Source: Prunus persica
Lineage: Eukaryota; Streptophyta; Magnoliopsida; Rosales; Rosaceae
DNA length: 64,000 nucleotides
Direction of reading: 5' to 3'
NCBI RefSeq assembly: GCF_000346465.2
Contig: NC_034009.1
Span: 38,370,844 to 38,434,843 of the forward strand
Positions 22,231-33,856 of the stretch are shown piece after piece; the stretch's first letter is position 1, and the number at the start of each line of letters is the position of its first letter. The notes under the pieces are model-generated. The model did not search any database. It had not been told where the DNA came from and saw only the letters and a program-made list of their open reading frames with translations. Position numbers and translations under genes: made by a program.

Positions 22231-23130
22231 TCATTGTATTCATATAGGGTCAAGGAGTGTAGCTGTAAAAAATCATCAAAATCGGAGTTAAAATAACCAT
22301 TAAATCGTGATTTTTCATTATAACCGTCGAAAAGTTTTGTCTCATTACTTGATCTCTGAATGTTTATTTTTTTCGATTTTTGGCGTATATGATCTCGAAG
22401 TATAAACAAACAAGTTTGACGGTTGGATCGTTGAAACTAGTTTTGGTGAATGCATATGCCATCAAAATAATATATTCACTAACAATTAAGAGTTTATTTA
22501 TACGTTCGTTAAATATAACATAAGATTTTGTGGTATCCACTAGTGTAAATATTTTATATTGAAGATCAAATTCAGTCATTGTATTCATATAGGGTCAAGG
22601 AGTGTAGCTGTAAAAAATCATCCAAATCGGAGTTAAAATAACCATTAAATCATGATTTTTCATTTATAACCGTAAAATTTTTTTGTCCCGTTACTTTATC
22701 GCTGAATGTTTATTTTTTTCGATTTTTGGCGTATATGATCTCGAAGTATAAACAAACAAATTTGACGGTTGGATCGTTGAAACTAGTTTCGTAGAATGTG
22801 TATGCCATCAAAATAATATATTCACTAACAATTAAGAGTTTTTTTTATACTTTCGTTAAATATAACATAAGATTTTGTGGTATCCACTACTGTAAATATT
22901 TTAAATTGAAGATCAAATTCAGTCATTGTATTCATATATGGTCAAGGAATGTAGCTGTAAAAAAAATCATCAAAATCGGAGTTAAAATAACCGTTAAATC
23001 GTAATTTTTTTATTTATAACCATCGAAAAGTTTTGTCCCGTTACTAGATCTCTGAATGTTTGTTTTTTGCGATTTTTGGGGTATACGATCTTGAAGTATA
23101 TACAAACAAGTCTGATGGTTGGATCGTTGA
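22231..23130. repeat. Three-copy tandem repeat, period about 345 bp
   Basis: Copies start at 22231, 22576 and 22923 with 'tcattgtattcatatagg', so the spacings are 345 and 347 bp. The third copy is cut short at about 23130. Shared landmarks are 'gtgtagctgtaaaaaatcat' and 'gacggttggatcgttgaa'. It lies in the centre of the CACTA element and has no coding potential. Confidence 0.85.
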
Positions 23131-23329
23131 ATGGTGTGTGTATATATATTTATTTATTAAGTAGCTTTAAATTTATTTATTTTGTACGTATAACACTTAA
23201 GAAATTGAATAGTATATATATTTATTAAGCAGCTTTAACCTTATTTATATTTTAAATTGTAAAATAAAATATTTTTATTTTTATTATTCATAACAATTAT
23301 TTTTATAAATATTGTGCTACGAACCAATT

Positions 23330-24395
23330 TTTCGTCTCTCAAAAGTTTGCGCGACCAACAGTTTGTCGCGCAAAACTCTAAAAATTTGGACGGGTACAAA
23401 AAATGTGACGAGGGATTTTTTTTATAAAAAAAAAAATTTAGACTTTGTGCGACCAATATTTTTTGTCGCTCAAAACTTTGCGCGACCAATATATATTTTT
23501 CGTCTCGCAAAAATTTGGTCGGGTACCAAAAATGGATGCGGGAATTTTTTTAGACTTTGCGCGACCAATATGTATTTTTTGTCGGGTACCAAAAATGGGA
23601 CGCGGGGATTTGTATTTTTTTAAAATAATTTTTTTTGGACTTTGCGCGACCAATATTCCTATATTCGTCGTGCAAAAATTTTTTTTTTAGACTTTACGCG
23701 ACCAATATGTATTTTTCGTCACACAAAAATTTAAAAATTTTGGCGGGTACCAAAAATGGGACGCGGGGATTTTTATTTTTTTAAAATAATTTTTTTGGAC
23801 TTTGCGCGACCAATATTCCTATATTCGTCGCGCAAATTTTTTTTTTTAGACTTTACGCGACCAATATGTATTTTTCGTCGCGCAAAAATTTAAAAATTTT
23901 GGCGGGTACCAAAAATGGGACCCGGGGATTTATATTTTTTAAAAATAATTTTGTTGGACTTTGCGCGACCAATATTCCTATATTCGTCGCGCAAATTTTT
24001 TTTTTTAGACTTTACGCGACCAATATGTATTTTTCGTCGCGACCAAAATGTATTTGGTCGCGCAAACCTTTGCGTGACCAATGTATTTCGTCGCTCAAAC
24101 CTTTGCGCGACCAATGTGTTTCGTCGAGCACAACTTTGCATTACCAATATTTTTCGTCGCGCAAAGTCACTTTGCGCGACCAATATTTTTTCGTCGCGCA
24201 AAGTCACTTTGAGCGACCAATATTTTTTCGTCGCGCAAAGTCGCTTTGCGTGACCAATGAAAAAACTTCGTCACGCAAAGTCTTTCTTCACGATCTTTGC
24301 GCGACAAATTTTGCGCGACGAAATTTCTGTCGCACTGAAATTTGTGCGACTACAATGTATTTTGCGCGACGAAATTCTCTTCGTCGCGCAAAGTG
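23330..24395. repeat. Right subterminal array with a 160-bp higher-order repeat
   Basis: It has the same GCGCGAC core as the left array, more than 25 copies. Superimposed is a unit of about 160 bp marked by 'gggtaccaaaaatgggac' at about 23586, 23747 and 23906 (spacings 161 and 159). The inner part is T-rich and diverged, and the outermost 350 bp is the most regular. Confidence 0.82.
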
Positions 24396-24508
24396 TAAAA
24401 TGTAGTAGTGCCACCTAAGTAGTGATAATCTTGCCCACTTGATTTGTCAATTCACATTTTTCTTATCAAACGATACTAAGAGAAGGAGAATTTGACCTAA
24501 AGACTTAT

Positions 24509-24912
24509 GGTGTGTTTATTAATTAAGAATTGAATTCCAACTATGGAGGATTCATATATTTACTTCACATCAATGAATTAAAAAGTAACTGGGGCCCACA
24601 CAAAATTAGGAATTAAATTCTTGATTTTGGAAGAATTCAATTCTTGGGTGGGTGGTGGTATTCTAATTTTTGGAGAACTGACCCATTAAGAATTCAATTT
24701 TTTTACCTATTATATCCTTATGCAATTTTAAAAATTCCAAATTTGTCATCTACTTTAATCCAACAACGAGGATATTTTAGTAATTAGAACCACTCCTACC
24801 CCTCAATTCCATATGGTTTAGTAAACAACTTCAATAAGAATCTAGAATCTAACTCTCCTCAATTCATATAACTCAACTTCTCATAATTCAATTACGAATT
24901 AGTAAATATGTC
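24509..24912. mobile_element. Possible MITE with terminal inverted repeats
   Basis: The start 'ggtgtgtttattaattaag' and the reverse complement of the end 'gacatatttactaattcg' match at most positions, including the following 'aattgaatt'. The 404-bp interior repeats phrases like 'aattcaattc' and encodes nothing. No clear target duplication was found. Confidence 0.45.
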
Positions 24913-26492
24913 ATTAAAATATAAGAGTAAATGTTCATAATCACTCAAAATACAAAACTTGATGATGACTCTTATATCTAAGTCAAATTAGGAAAAACTT
25001 TCACGTTGCTACTCAACTTCACAAACAATTTATTTTCGTATATCATGTTTGTCATATTTGTCTCATATCTTTTTTAGTGTGTGAGAAAAATTCTCTTTCA
25101 ATGTAGATTAAACTACTACTTATACTCAAAAAATAATAATGGAAAAGTGAGGACCGATAGTATGTGATTATATACATGAAAATTGGTCAAAATTACAACA
25201 AAATTTATGGCTCTTGGATGCTTCCGCGGGTTAAATAGTCCCAACACTATTTGATTGCGTAATCCTATTTAATGAAGCAGTTAGATAAGACAACTCAAGC
25301 CCTATACCCACAAAGTCCACTATCAAAGCCAATTGATTCATCACATCATCTATCAAATAATGCCGACTAACATGCAAATTCCCCCTGGTCCCTCCCAGTT
25401 CACTCCAACCAAAATGAATATTTTAGATAAATGGTCAAGAACAGTCGAAATATCGATGAGTGAGTAGACAACTCTCAGTCGTTGATGCATTATGAGGCGA
25501 GTTCAAACACGACTCTTTACTTTTATGTGGCTAAGTGGTGATTGGGTCAAATTGACTGAGCCTAGTGGTTAGACTATTGGGTCGTGAGACAAATGAACTT
25601 GGGTTTGATTTGTGAGATAGTTATTGGACTAGAGATGGGTCCGTGGTTTCGGCCCATTATCGGTGGAACTCAGTGTTTGGTGCATCTAGCATAATTTGAT
25701 CAACGCACCCAATATCTATATTTTTCTGAGAAAGTTGAGGATTTGGTTTTAAATTTCGATTGGTTCAATGATCCTAGAAGTTCATTAGAATTTTAACTAA
25801 TTTATAACTACTTTTTGGGAATATCCACCTAATTAAGCCGGATTAGGATGTTAAGATTTTAATGCAACCTTGCGCATTAAACACCACGTGACATGAACAA
25901 TAGCCTAGTAAGAAGAGAGAGTCAAAGTCCAACAATGAACTGCATAGCGGCCATTACGCATCTCTCATCTGCTGCCATGCTTTTCTTTCTCCTTCCCAAA
26001 TGAAACTAGTTCTTCGTCATTAACAAATTTACTTATTTGCTCTCTATTCTTTGCTTGGTGGAGTCTCCATGGATAATTCCATGTGCCGTTGATGATCTTT
26101 TGTAAGTATCTCTAATGCTCTAGGTAAAGTTTATAGCTTTCAGATAATTCTACGTGCCTTCACATTGGATAGTCAATTATGATTCTGGAATATTAGGGCT
26201 TTCGTAGCTTTCAGATAACCAAAAACCCTTATCGCTTTTAACTATTTCTAGCTCATAAAAACGTCTAGTAGTGCTTAAATAAAACCCTAATGAAACAATT
26301 CATGCTCATTGAGATGAAACGTTTGTGAGCAAAAATGCTTCATATGAAAGCAATCCCAAACGAACCCTAAGTTTTGTTCCTTCGTATGATTGTATTTGTA
26401 CAATATGAATGATTTTATGATGTCCTAGGTTTCTTATATCGTGTTTAGGTAACAGAGGAAGAACTAAAAGAGAGGGGGTATAAAATATAAAC
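24913..26492 (+). other. Intergenic and probable promoter/leader of the RHM gene
   Basis: No coding frame is seen. The last 500 bp probably holds the RHM promoter and leader. A possible 3-prime splice site (tcgtgtttag|gtaaca, about 26448) just before the ATG suggests an intron in the 5-prime leader. The donor would lie upstream, for example 'cttttgtaagta' near 26100. This is inference. Confidence 0.35.
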
Positions 26493-28669
26493 ATGGTATC
26501 TGAAGGCACACCATATGCACCAAAGAACATCCTCATAACAGGTGCAGCAGGGTTCATAGGCAGCCATGTGACCAATCGGCTGATCAAAAACTATCCCAGC
26601 TACAAAATCGTAGCCCTTGATAAGCTAGACTATTGCTCTAGCTTCAAGAACCTCAGGCCCTCTAGAGCCTCTCCCAATTTCAAGTTTGTCAAAGGTGACA
26701 TTGCCTGCGCTGACCTGGTCAACCATCTCTTGATTGCTGATGAAATTGACACCATAATGCACTTTGCTGCACAAACCCATGTAGACAATTCATTTGGAAA
26801 CTCATTTGAATTCACAAACAACAATGTCTATGGAACCCATGTTCTTCTTGAAGCCTGTAAGGTCACACAGCAGATCAAAAGATTCATCCATGTGAGCACA
26901 GATGAGGTTTATGGAGAAACTGATATGGAAACTGATATTGGAAACCCTGAGGCATCTCAGCTTCTGCCCACAAACCCTTACTCTGCTACAAAAGCAGGGG
27001 CTGAAATGTTGGTTATGGCTTACCACAGATCTTATGGCCTGCCAACAATCACAACCAGAAGCAACAATGTTTATGGGCCCCACCAGTATCCAGAAAAGCT
27101 TATCCCAAAATTCAGTCTTCTTGCAATGAAAGGTGAGAAATTGCCTATCCATGGAAATGGATCAAATGTTAGAAGCTATCTGTATTGTGATGATGTTGCT
27201 GAGGCATTTGATGTTATACTTCATAAGGGGGTGATTGGGCATGTGTACAATATTGGTACCAAAAAAGAGAGGTCTGTTATAAATGTGGCAGAGGATGTTT
27301 GCAAGATGTTTGGTTTGAACCCAAAGGAAGCTATTAGCTTTGTTCATGACAGGCCTTTCAATGACCATAGGTACTTCTTGGATGATCAAAAGCTTAAGAA
27401 GCTTGGGTGGGAGGTGAAGACTAGTTGGGAGGAAGGGCTAAAGCTGACAACACAGTGGTACACCAAGAACCCTACTTGGTGGGGTGATGTGTCTGCTGCA
27501 CTTCACCCACACCCAAGTTTCTCTGTGATTAGTCGATCCAACGATGATGCGTGGTTCTTCGAATACGGGTACACAAGGCTGTCAAGAACTTGCAGTGAGA
27601 ACAGCAACAGCCCTGCATTGAAATTCTTGATATATGGGAGGACTGGTTGGATAGGAGGGTTGTTGGGGAAGCTTTGTAAAGATGAAGGAATTGAATTTGA
27701 GTATGGGAAAGGAAGACTTGAGGATAGGAAGTCTCTGCTGGAGGACATAACAAGAGCACAACCAACCCATGTGTTCAATGCAGCTGGAATTACAGGCCGC
27801 CCTAACGTTGATTGGTGTGAATCTCACAAGACTCAAACAATCAGGACAAATGTAGTCGGTACTCTAAATTTGGCCGATGTTTGCAAGGATCAAGGTCTCT
27901 TGATGATGAATTTTGCAACTGGCTGCATATTTGAGTATGACAAGGAGCATCCTCTAGGATCAGGTATTGGATTCAAGGAGGAGGACAAGGCTAATTTCAC
28001 CGGCTCCTTCTATTCGAAGACCAAAGCCATGGTAACAAATTTCAAACTTGTTTACAATTTGTTTTTTATTTCAAAACCATAGTCTATATATGCTGCATTC
28101 AAGCATGGAGAGAGGGTGTAATTCTGTCATGTCACCACCAATGTCCAAGCTTTGTTCTAAAATCATGTACATTTTTTTGTTAAGGATATACTTAATATCA
28201 CAAAGAAAATGGTTGAAATTTGCAGGTGGAGGAACTCTTAAAGGAATATGACAATGTGTGCACCCTCAGAGTAAGAATGCCAATATCATCAGACCTCAGC
28301 AACCCAAGAAATTTCATCACGAAAATCGCGCGTTACGACAAGGTTGTGAACATACCCAACAGCATGACAGTTTTAGATGAGCTCCTACCAATCTCCATTG
28401 ACATGGCTAGGAGGGACTGCAGAGGAATATGGAACTTCACCAACCCAGGAGTCATAAGCCACAATGAGATCCTAGAGATGTACAGGGATTATATTGACCC
28501 AACGTTCAAGTGGCAAAATTTTGGCCTAGAAGAACAGGCCAAGGTGATTGTAGCACCAAGGAGTAACAATGATTTGGATGCTTCAAAGCTGAAGACGGAG
28601 TTTCCTGAATTGTTGTCAATCAAAGATTCAATCATAAAATATGTCTTTAAGCCCAACAAGAAGGCTTGA
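26493..28669 (+). CDS. RHM1: Trifunctional UDP-rhamnose synthase (RHM), two exons
   Basis: Converts UDP-glucose to UDP-L-rhamnose in the cytosol in three steps: 4,6-dehydration, 3,5-epimerisation and 4-keto reduction. The product is the donor for pectin rhamnogalacturonan and for rhamnosylated flavonoids. Exon 1 is 26493-28031 and exon 2 is 28226-28669; the 194-bp intron has GT (28032) and AG (28225) ends and phase 0. The product is 660 residues, close to the usual 665-670. The N-terminal dehydratase half has the NAD site GAAGFIG (17-23), the catalytic triplet Thr136-Asp137-Glu138 in STDEVYG, and Tyr163/Lys167 (YSATK). The C-terminal epimerase/reductase half has GRTGWIG (382-388) and Tyr507/Lys511 (YSKTK). 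All key residues are present, so the gene looks intact. The symbol marks the family; which paralog this is cannot be decided here. Confidence 0.95.
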
Positions 28670-30865
28670 AAGTCATGGTTGTATCTACACCTTTTAAGCT
28701 GCAGAATCAAATTTTTACTGTTAATTTCATTGTTTTCTTTTTTCTTTCTCTCTCATATTCATATTGTTTTGTCCATTTACTTCAATATAAAAAACAGACG
28801 GATGTTATTCATCAGAGAAAAAAAAAGCGCAAGATTTTGAGAATCATACTTTATAGATGAGAAACCCAAACTTGCTTTGGAGTCTAAGAGCAAACAAGCC
28901 TGGTCACATCTTCATTGAAGAACATGCCAATCTGACATCACTTTGGTTTTCTTTGAGTGGCTGGGTTATAAATTTAAAATATGGTAGCCCACTCCTTTCT
29001 TCCTTTTTATAGTTTGACTTAGTATACTCCTTAAGGATTGCAACTCATAAAAGGGTTAGGAATTTACTTTAATGTGTACTTTCTATTAGTACAATTTGGT
29101 TGTCATTTCAATTCCAACTGTGATTCATTTTAAAATTTGTGAAATTCTTGAATAACGTGTTGTAAAACTTACATAAAACGAGTGTATACACTCTTTTGAA
29201 TGAATGAAAACTTGCATGTGTAAATAAATCTTTATTTCGATTATATAAAAAGACTAATAATCTCAAAAAAAAAAAAAAAAAAAAAACATGGATCATGATG
29301 ATTGAGTCAATTTTCAAATACAATTTATATGAACTCATGAAACATGAGATATTGACATCTGCTTTCCAATTGACAAGTGGTTGGCCTTCCATAATCTTTC
29401 AAAATGTGTGAGTGGCATATGCATTCTATGGTTAATAAAATAATCCATATTGGCTTCTTTATATATAGCACCTTGTGAAACCATTACACAAAAGAAAAGT
29501 AGTTTGTTCTGTTGTAGTGTTGAAGCATGAGGTGAGATATTGGATGGTGACAGAAGAAGAGAACAAAATATGCCAATTACCAATACCAACCATACATAAT
29601 ACATTATGTAATGTGACAAAAGCTAGCTGACTTCTTCAGAGGCTGTGAATGGCTCAAGTCACTTTTCGAGGTGTTTGCTTCTGCACAACTTTTCTGCACT
29701 GCACATGGAATAAAAAATTGAAGGGCTGGTGTTCACTCTGGATGACCTCATTTCACCACATTCAATCTTCAATCAACATATCCATATATATACTTTTCTG
29801 AAATCAAATCCCATAGTGAGCATTAGCCTTTTTCTCCCTAAGTGAACTAGGACACAAACTTTTGGTGCATAGCTAATCACATTTTTCATTTATTTTTAAG
29901 AATAGAGAGGCTAACTACAACATTAATTTCATTACAAATTTAGACAAAACTGAAACGGGACAATTTTCTAATATTTCAAATAAAGATGTATGTGTATTCT
30001 GAAAGATATACGATATAATTTTCTTTTGTAGGTAGAAAATAGAGATTCAAATTTAAAACAACTTTCAATTTCGGAGTATGAATTTTTATATTACTGCTTT
30101 TTTGCATAGGTTTATCATATGAAAGCAATCAATTTATACTAGTAAATTTGTAATTTTACAATATTTCACTTTCTCTTGTGAAAGGCATGCTTAATCGATG
30201 ATAAATATACGATTGATTGACGTTTTTGTTTGGATTGATATTAATTAAAGAGTTGAGATAAGAAGGAATATACCCTTCTTCTTTTTACCTTTTTAAATTT
30301 CTGAAAGTCCTAAAGCATGATGTTTTTATTTATAAATTGAATAAAAAAACAAAAAACAAAGTGAAGTGGCGCGATTCGCATGATCATATTGTCCAATGTG
30401 TGTTTGTTTCTTGCCAGTCAACTATCTTCAGATTGGTCGTGTGTCAACTTCAACCAAACTACCAAATCACAACAATTAATACAAGTTTTCAGAAAATGCT
30501 ACCCAAAAAAAGTGTTGCACCGATTAACCCCATACGAACTAAGACGTGGGTTCGGAAAGGCCCAAGATGGGACTGTGATTTGTTACTTCTTCTTTTGTGT
30601 ACGCAACGTAAGTGTCACTAAATTACTGCACAAAGGACGAAGCATACAAATGAACCAGTGGCAATATCGTAATTCAGAGAAACAATTTGGCGGGTTTCAA
30701 AAAATCCCACGTTAAAAACACGCTCTCAATGACTGTCACACACTCACTCAAAAGTTTGCAAGCAGCCACCAAAAATCCAAATCACCTCTCAACCGTCTTC
30801 CTCTGTCTTCTTCTTCTTCTTCTTCTTCTTCTTCCGCCAACAATCGCCGGAAAAATTTCGCAGAG
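28670..30865. other. Intergenic between RHM and SOX copy 1
   Basis: 28670-28860 is probably RHM 3-prime UTR. There is an A run at 29263-29286. From about 29800 ('attagcctttttctcccta') the DNA is related to the upstream regions of SOX copies 2 and 3, so the duplicated SOX block starts near here. A CTT microsatellite at about 30806-30833 lies in the SOX leader. No other gene is supported. Confidence 0.5.
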
Positions 30866-32071
30866 ATGGAATATTCCGCCGATGAATTCGACGTCATCGT
30901 GGTCGGAGCCGGCATCATGGGCAGCTCCACCGCCTACCAGACAGCCAAGCGTGGCCAGAAGACCCTCCTCCTCGAGCAATTCGACTTCCTCCACCACCGC
31001 GGCTCCTCCCATGGCGAGTCCCGGACCATCCGCGCCACCTACCCGGAAGACTACTACACGCCATTGGTTCTCCAGTCCTACAAGCTCTGGCAGCAAGCCG
31101 AGTCCGAGATCGGCTACAATGTCTACTTCAAAGCTCACCAATTGGACATGGCCCCGGCAAACGATAAGGTTCTGCATGCCGTTGTTGAGAGCTGTCGTAA
31201 AAATTTGGTCCCCTTTCGGTTCATGAACCGGGACCAGCTGGATCGGGAGTTCTCGGGTCGGATTCGGATTCCGGAGGATTGGGTGGCCGTGGCGACGGAG
31301 CATGGTGGGGTTATTAAACCCACCAAGGCTGTGTCTATGTTTCAAACTCTTGCTCTGCAGAACGGTGCCGTTTTGAGGGACAATATGGGGGTGAAGGGTG
31401 TGGAGAGAGATGGGGTGAGAGGAGGGGTTTGGGTGTGCACAGAAAATGGAGAGAGGTTTTGGGGGAAGAAGTGTGTGGTGACCGTTGGGGCTTGGACTAC
31501 GAAGTTAGTTAAAACGGTTGCTGGGATTGAGCTGCCTATAAAGCCATTGGAGACCACTGTTTGTTATTGGAGGATTAAGGAGGGGCATGAAGGTGGTTTT
31601 GCCATTGGAGGTGACTTTCCAACCTTTGCTAGCTATGGGGATACCTACATTTATGGGACACCCTCTTTGGAGTACCCCGGTTTGATCAAGGTTGCCGTGC
31701 ATGGCGGGTACCCATGTGACCCGGATAAGAGGCCGTGGGGACCCGGGAACCCGCTGGCTCCGTTGAAGGAGTGGATTGAGGGGAGGTTCTCCGGTGTGGT
31801 TGACTCCGGTGGGCCTGTGGCCACTCAGCTGTGTATGTACTCCATGACCCCGGATGAGGACTTTGTGATTGATTTCTTGGGTGGGGAGTTTGGGAAGGAT
31901 GTGGTGGTGGGTGGCGGGTTTTCGGGTCACGGGTTCAAGCTGTCTCCGGTGGTGGGGAGGATATTGGCTGACCTCGCACTTAGTGGGGAGGCTCAAGGTG
32001 TGGAGCTAAAGCACTTTAGAATAGCAAGGTTTCAAGAGAATCCTAAAGGCAATGTTAAAGACTTCCTATAG
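30866..32071 (+). CDS. SOX: Sarcosine/pipecolate oxidase-like flavoenzyme, SOX copy 1
   Basis: An intronless frame of 401 residues in the monomeric sarcosine oxidase family (FAD amine oxidases). Plant members oxidise sarcosine, other N-methyl amino acids and pipecolate, releasing hydrogen peroxide, and are mostly peroxisomal. Visible features: the dinucleotide site GAGIMG (14-19), the active-site stretch SHGESRTIR (48-56) with the arginines expected to hold the substrate carboxylate, Cys323 in QLCMYSMTPDEDF (the position used for covalent FAD in bacterial relatives), and FSGHGFK (352-358). The C-terminus, KDFL, is not a canonical PTS1 signal. All motifs are intact, and this is the best-preserved of the three copies. 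A decayed TNO1 fragment follows tail to tail, the same order as at SOX copy 3. Confidence 0.9.
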   Translation: MEYSADEFDVIVVGAGIMGSSTAYQTAKRGQKTLLLEQFDFLHHRGSSHGESRTIRATYPEDYYTPLVLQSYKLWQQAESEIGYNVYFKAHQLDMAPANDKVLHAVVESCRKNLVPFRFMNRDQLDREFSGRIRIPEDWVAVATEHGGVIKPTKAVSMFQTLALQNGAVLRDNMGVKGVERDGVRGGVWVCTENGERFWGKKCVVTVGAWTTKLVKTVAGIELPIKPLETTVCYWRIKEGHEGGFAIGGDFPTFASYGDTYIYGTPSLEYPGLIKVAVHGGYPCDPDKRPWGPGNPLAPLKEWIEGRFSGVVDSGGPVATQLCMYSMTPDEDFVIDFLGGEFGKDVVVGGGFSGHGFKLSPVVGRILADLALSGEAQGVELKHFRIARFQENPKGNVKDFL

Positions 32072-32559
32072 ATCATCGGTGCTAATTTGAAGCAGAATTG
32101 GGTAGCTTCCATCGGTGGCCAATAATTTGAAGCACTTTAGGATAGCAAACTGTATGTGGTGGTTATGTGTGAGTGACTTTGTATGTGTGTGGTGGACAAA
32201 TTGACACAATAAACACACTGCTTCATTTGGTGTTCAATGATCCTCGAAATGTTGCATCAATTTTACATTGTAGGGAAAAAAATTGTTTCTTTTTTTCCAA
32301 ATTTCGTTTTAAAAAAGTGCAACCAACATCTAGGAATTTGAGATGTACATAATTCTATGAAAATAAAAGCTAATTTGAAACACAAGGAGCTTATAATTCA
32401 AGTAGTTAAGAGCAATTACCCTGAATTTGAAATCCAAAATTTTGTATTCGAATTCTCATTTCCTCATATCCCTTGGAATAAGAAATATATAATATAAAAA
32501 AGCCCAATTTGAACCAATTTGAAAAAAAAATAGATATTAATTGATGACCAAAAAATAAT

Positions 32560-33312
32560 CAATCAATCTAACCACATCTAGGAAGGAGAGAAAATAGCTG
32601 ATTAAGCTTCCAACTTAATAGCCCAATAAAAGCATAATCATAGTTGGGACTAGGAGCCCATCTATGGCATCCCAACCTACTAGTCTTCTCAGAATCCGTA
32701 TCTATCGCAATTGCAACTTGGTCACTATTGCCTTTGCGCAAACTGCGGACTTGAGGTGCAATGGAGGTCCCAGATACCGCCCAGTTGTTTTTCTATTAAA
32801 AAAAATCCTCAAATTTAAAGTCATTAATGACATTACAATACTCTGACAAAGGCCTAGAAATGCAAGTTAAAAAACAAATAAACATATAACATCTCACCGC
32901 AGGTTCAACCTCCATAATTTCAGAGGTCATACTAGTTCCTCTGCCAGAATCTCCAACACCTCGATAAGATATTCATATCAAACCATGTTAATAACTCATG
33001 GATCTCATCTGAACTTCTCTTGTTGCTGGTTTGAGATGCAACAAGAACATCATTGGTACACCTAGTGACCTCTTGCCTTAAGAAAGATATCTCAGCATCC
33101 CGATCTTGAAATTGTGATTGGAGCTTTTCCACCTCGGCAAGGAGGTTTGCAGATAGATGATGTTGCTCATCAAACTTACTCACAGTGACGGAAAGCTTTT
33201 TCATAACCTTCCCGTGAGAAGCTTCAAGGTTCTCAAGATCTAGGTTCTTTTGTTCCACAACCTTTTCCAATTCCTTAATCTTGAAAGTGAGACCTTGCAT
33301 TTGCACCTCCTC
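32560..33312 (-). pseudogene. Decayed 3-prime fragment of the TNO1-like gene
   Basis: It matches the 3-prime part of the gene at 59.5-61.06 kb with deletions. The last two coding exons and adjacent introns are missing (junction near 32676, at a shared 'aacc'). Another stretch of about 250 bp of coiled-coil exon is lost near 32957, with a few filler bases. What remains includes the NNW...APQVRSLR exon in part and 124 residues of coiled coil (33306-32932). The upstream side is cut by the copia A LTR at 33319. Confidence 0.85.
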
Positions 33313-33318
33313 CTAATT

Positions 33319-33524
33319 TGTTACGATATCAAATCTCAATTATAGGAGTAGACTGCTGTAGACCTTTGACTGATTCTGTTTCCTTTTCTAGTCCAGCAAT
33401 CCCTGTAGTTTAGGCTGTAGTTATTACTTCTTTCCATATATGTTTCTGTATAATTTGCTATATATCTTTGTAATTGTTATGATTGAATACACAAGCAATA
33501 TACATCAGATTATCACTTTTCACA
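33319..33524 (+). mobile_element. 5-prime LTR of copia element A (206 bp)
   Basis: It begins TGTTACGATATC and ends ...TTTTCACA directly before a tRNA-Met-type primer binding site. It contains short poly-pyrimidine runs and 'tgattgaatacacaagcaa', typical of small plant copia LTRs. It is inserted in the TNO1 fragment. The matching 3-prime LTR is missing because the element is truncated at 43927. Confidence 0.75.
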
Positions 33525-33536
33525 TGGTATTAGAGC
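33525..33536 (+). other. Primer binding site of copia A
   Basis: TGGTATTAGAGC, one base from the usual TGGTATCAGAGC complementary to initiator tRNA-Met, lies immediately after the LTR. Confidence 0.8.
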
Positions 33537-33856
33537 GATAGGCTCTCTGACCTTCATCACGATTTGATTTTTTCTTAGCCTTATGGTCTTTTTTTTATAT
33601 TTTGTTTGAGAGTTCTCAGTATCTCAAATTCTACTCTTTATCATGGATAAGTTTTGTTCCACCTTTGCCAATCACGTGGAATCAAACAGTACAGGTCTGG
33701 CAAGTTCTTATTTTTTTGATTTTCAAAATTCAGTTTCTTCCAATAATTTTTCACAGGTTTGGATTCTTGATAGTGGTGCAACGGATCACATCACATCTCG
33801 ACCTTCAATTTTTTCTCAATTATCGTTTTCATCAACTCCTTCATCTGTTCAATTAC
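33537..33856 (+). pseudogene. Copia A: gag remnant and protease start
   Basis: A short frame from 33643 ends in the aspartic protease signature WILDSGATDHI. Nearly all of gag is missing: only about 120 bp separates the primer site from this frame. The frame is broken at CAATTAC (33850-33856) by a nested insertion and resumes at 41467. Confidence 0.8.

Larger units (their letters stand above)
21646..24410. mobile_element. Non-autonomous CACTA (En/Spm) element, 2,765 bp
   Basis: The left end is CACTAGTAAAAAA at 21646 and the right end reads, from outside in, CACTACTACATTTTACAC (24410 leftward). Both are flanked by the 3-bp target duplication CCA (21643-21645 and 24411-24413), as expected for CACTA transposons. 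No transposase frame exists. The interior is two large subterminal arrays of a GCGCGAC motif with a 345-bp three-copy tandem repeat between them. Frames rich in SRK, LRD and ARR residues are artefacts of the arrays. Confidence 0.88.

Noticed and set aside
21661..24395. CRISPR-like appearance of regularly spaced short repeats
   Set aside because: Units occur in both orientations with irregular spacing inside clear CACTA ends, in a plant genome, with no unique spacers.
21665..24405. Frames of 70-180 residues rich in SRK, LRD and ARR
   Set aside because: They are translations of the GCGCGAC array on both strands; composition follows the DNA repeat, not a protein family.
26479..26488. TATAAAATA just before the RHM ATG as the promoter TATA box
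   Set aside because: It is only about 10 bp from the ATG, too near for a normal leader; a spliced leader from further upstream is more likely.
30687..31226. 179-residue frame overlapping the start of SOX copy 1
   Set aside because: Out-of-frame reading of the SOX leader and N-terminus; the SOX frame carries the conserved motifs.
31505..31996. 163-residue antisense frame in SOX (also at 45957 and 58217)
   Set aside because: It recurs in all three copies only because the sense codons are GC-biased; it mirrors SOX and has no start context or domain.
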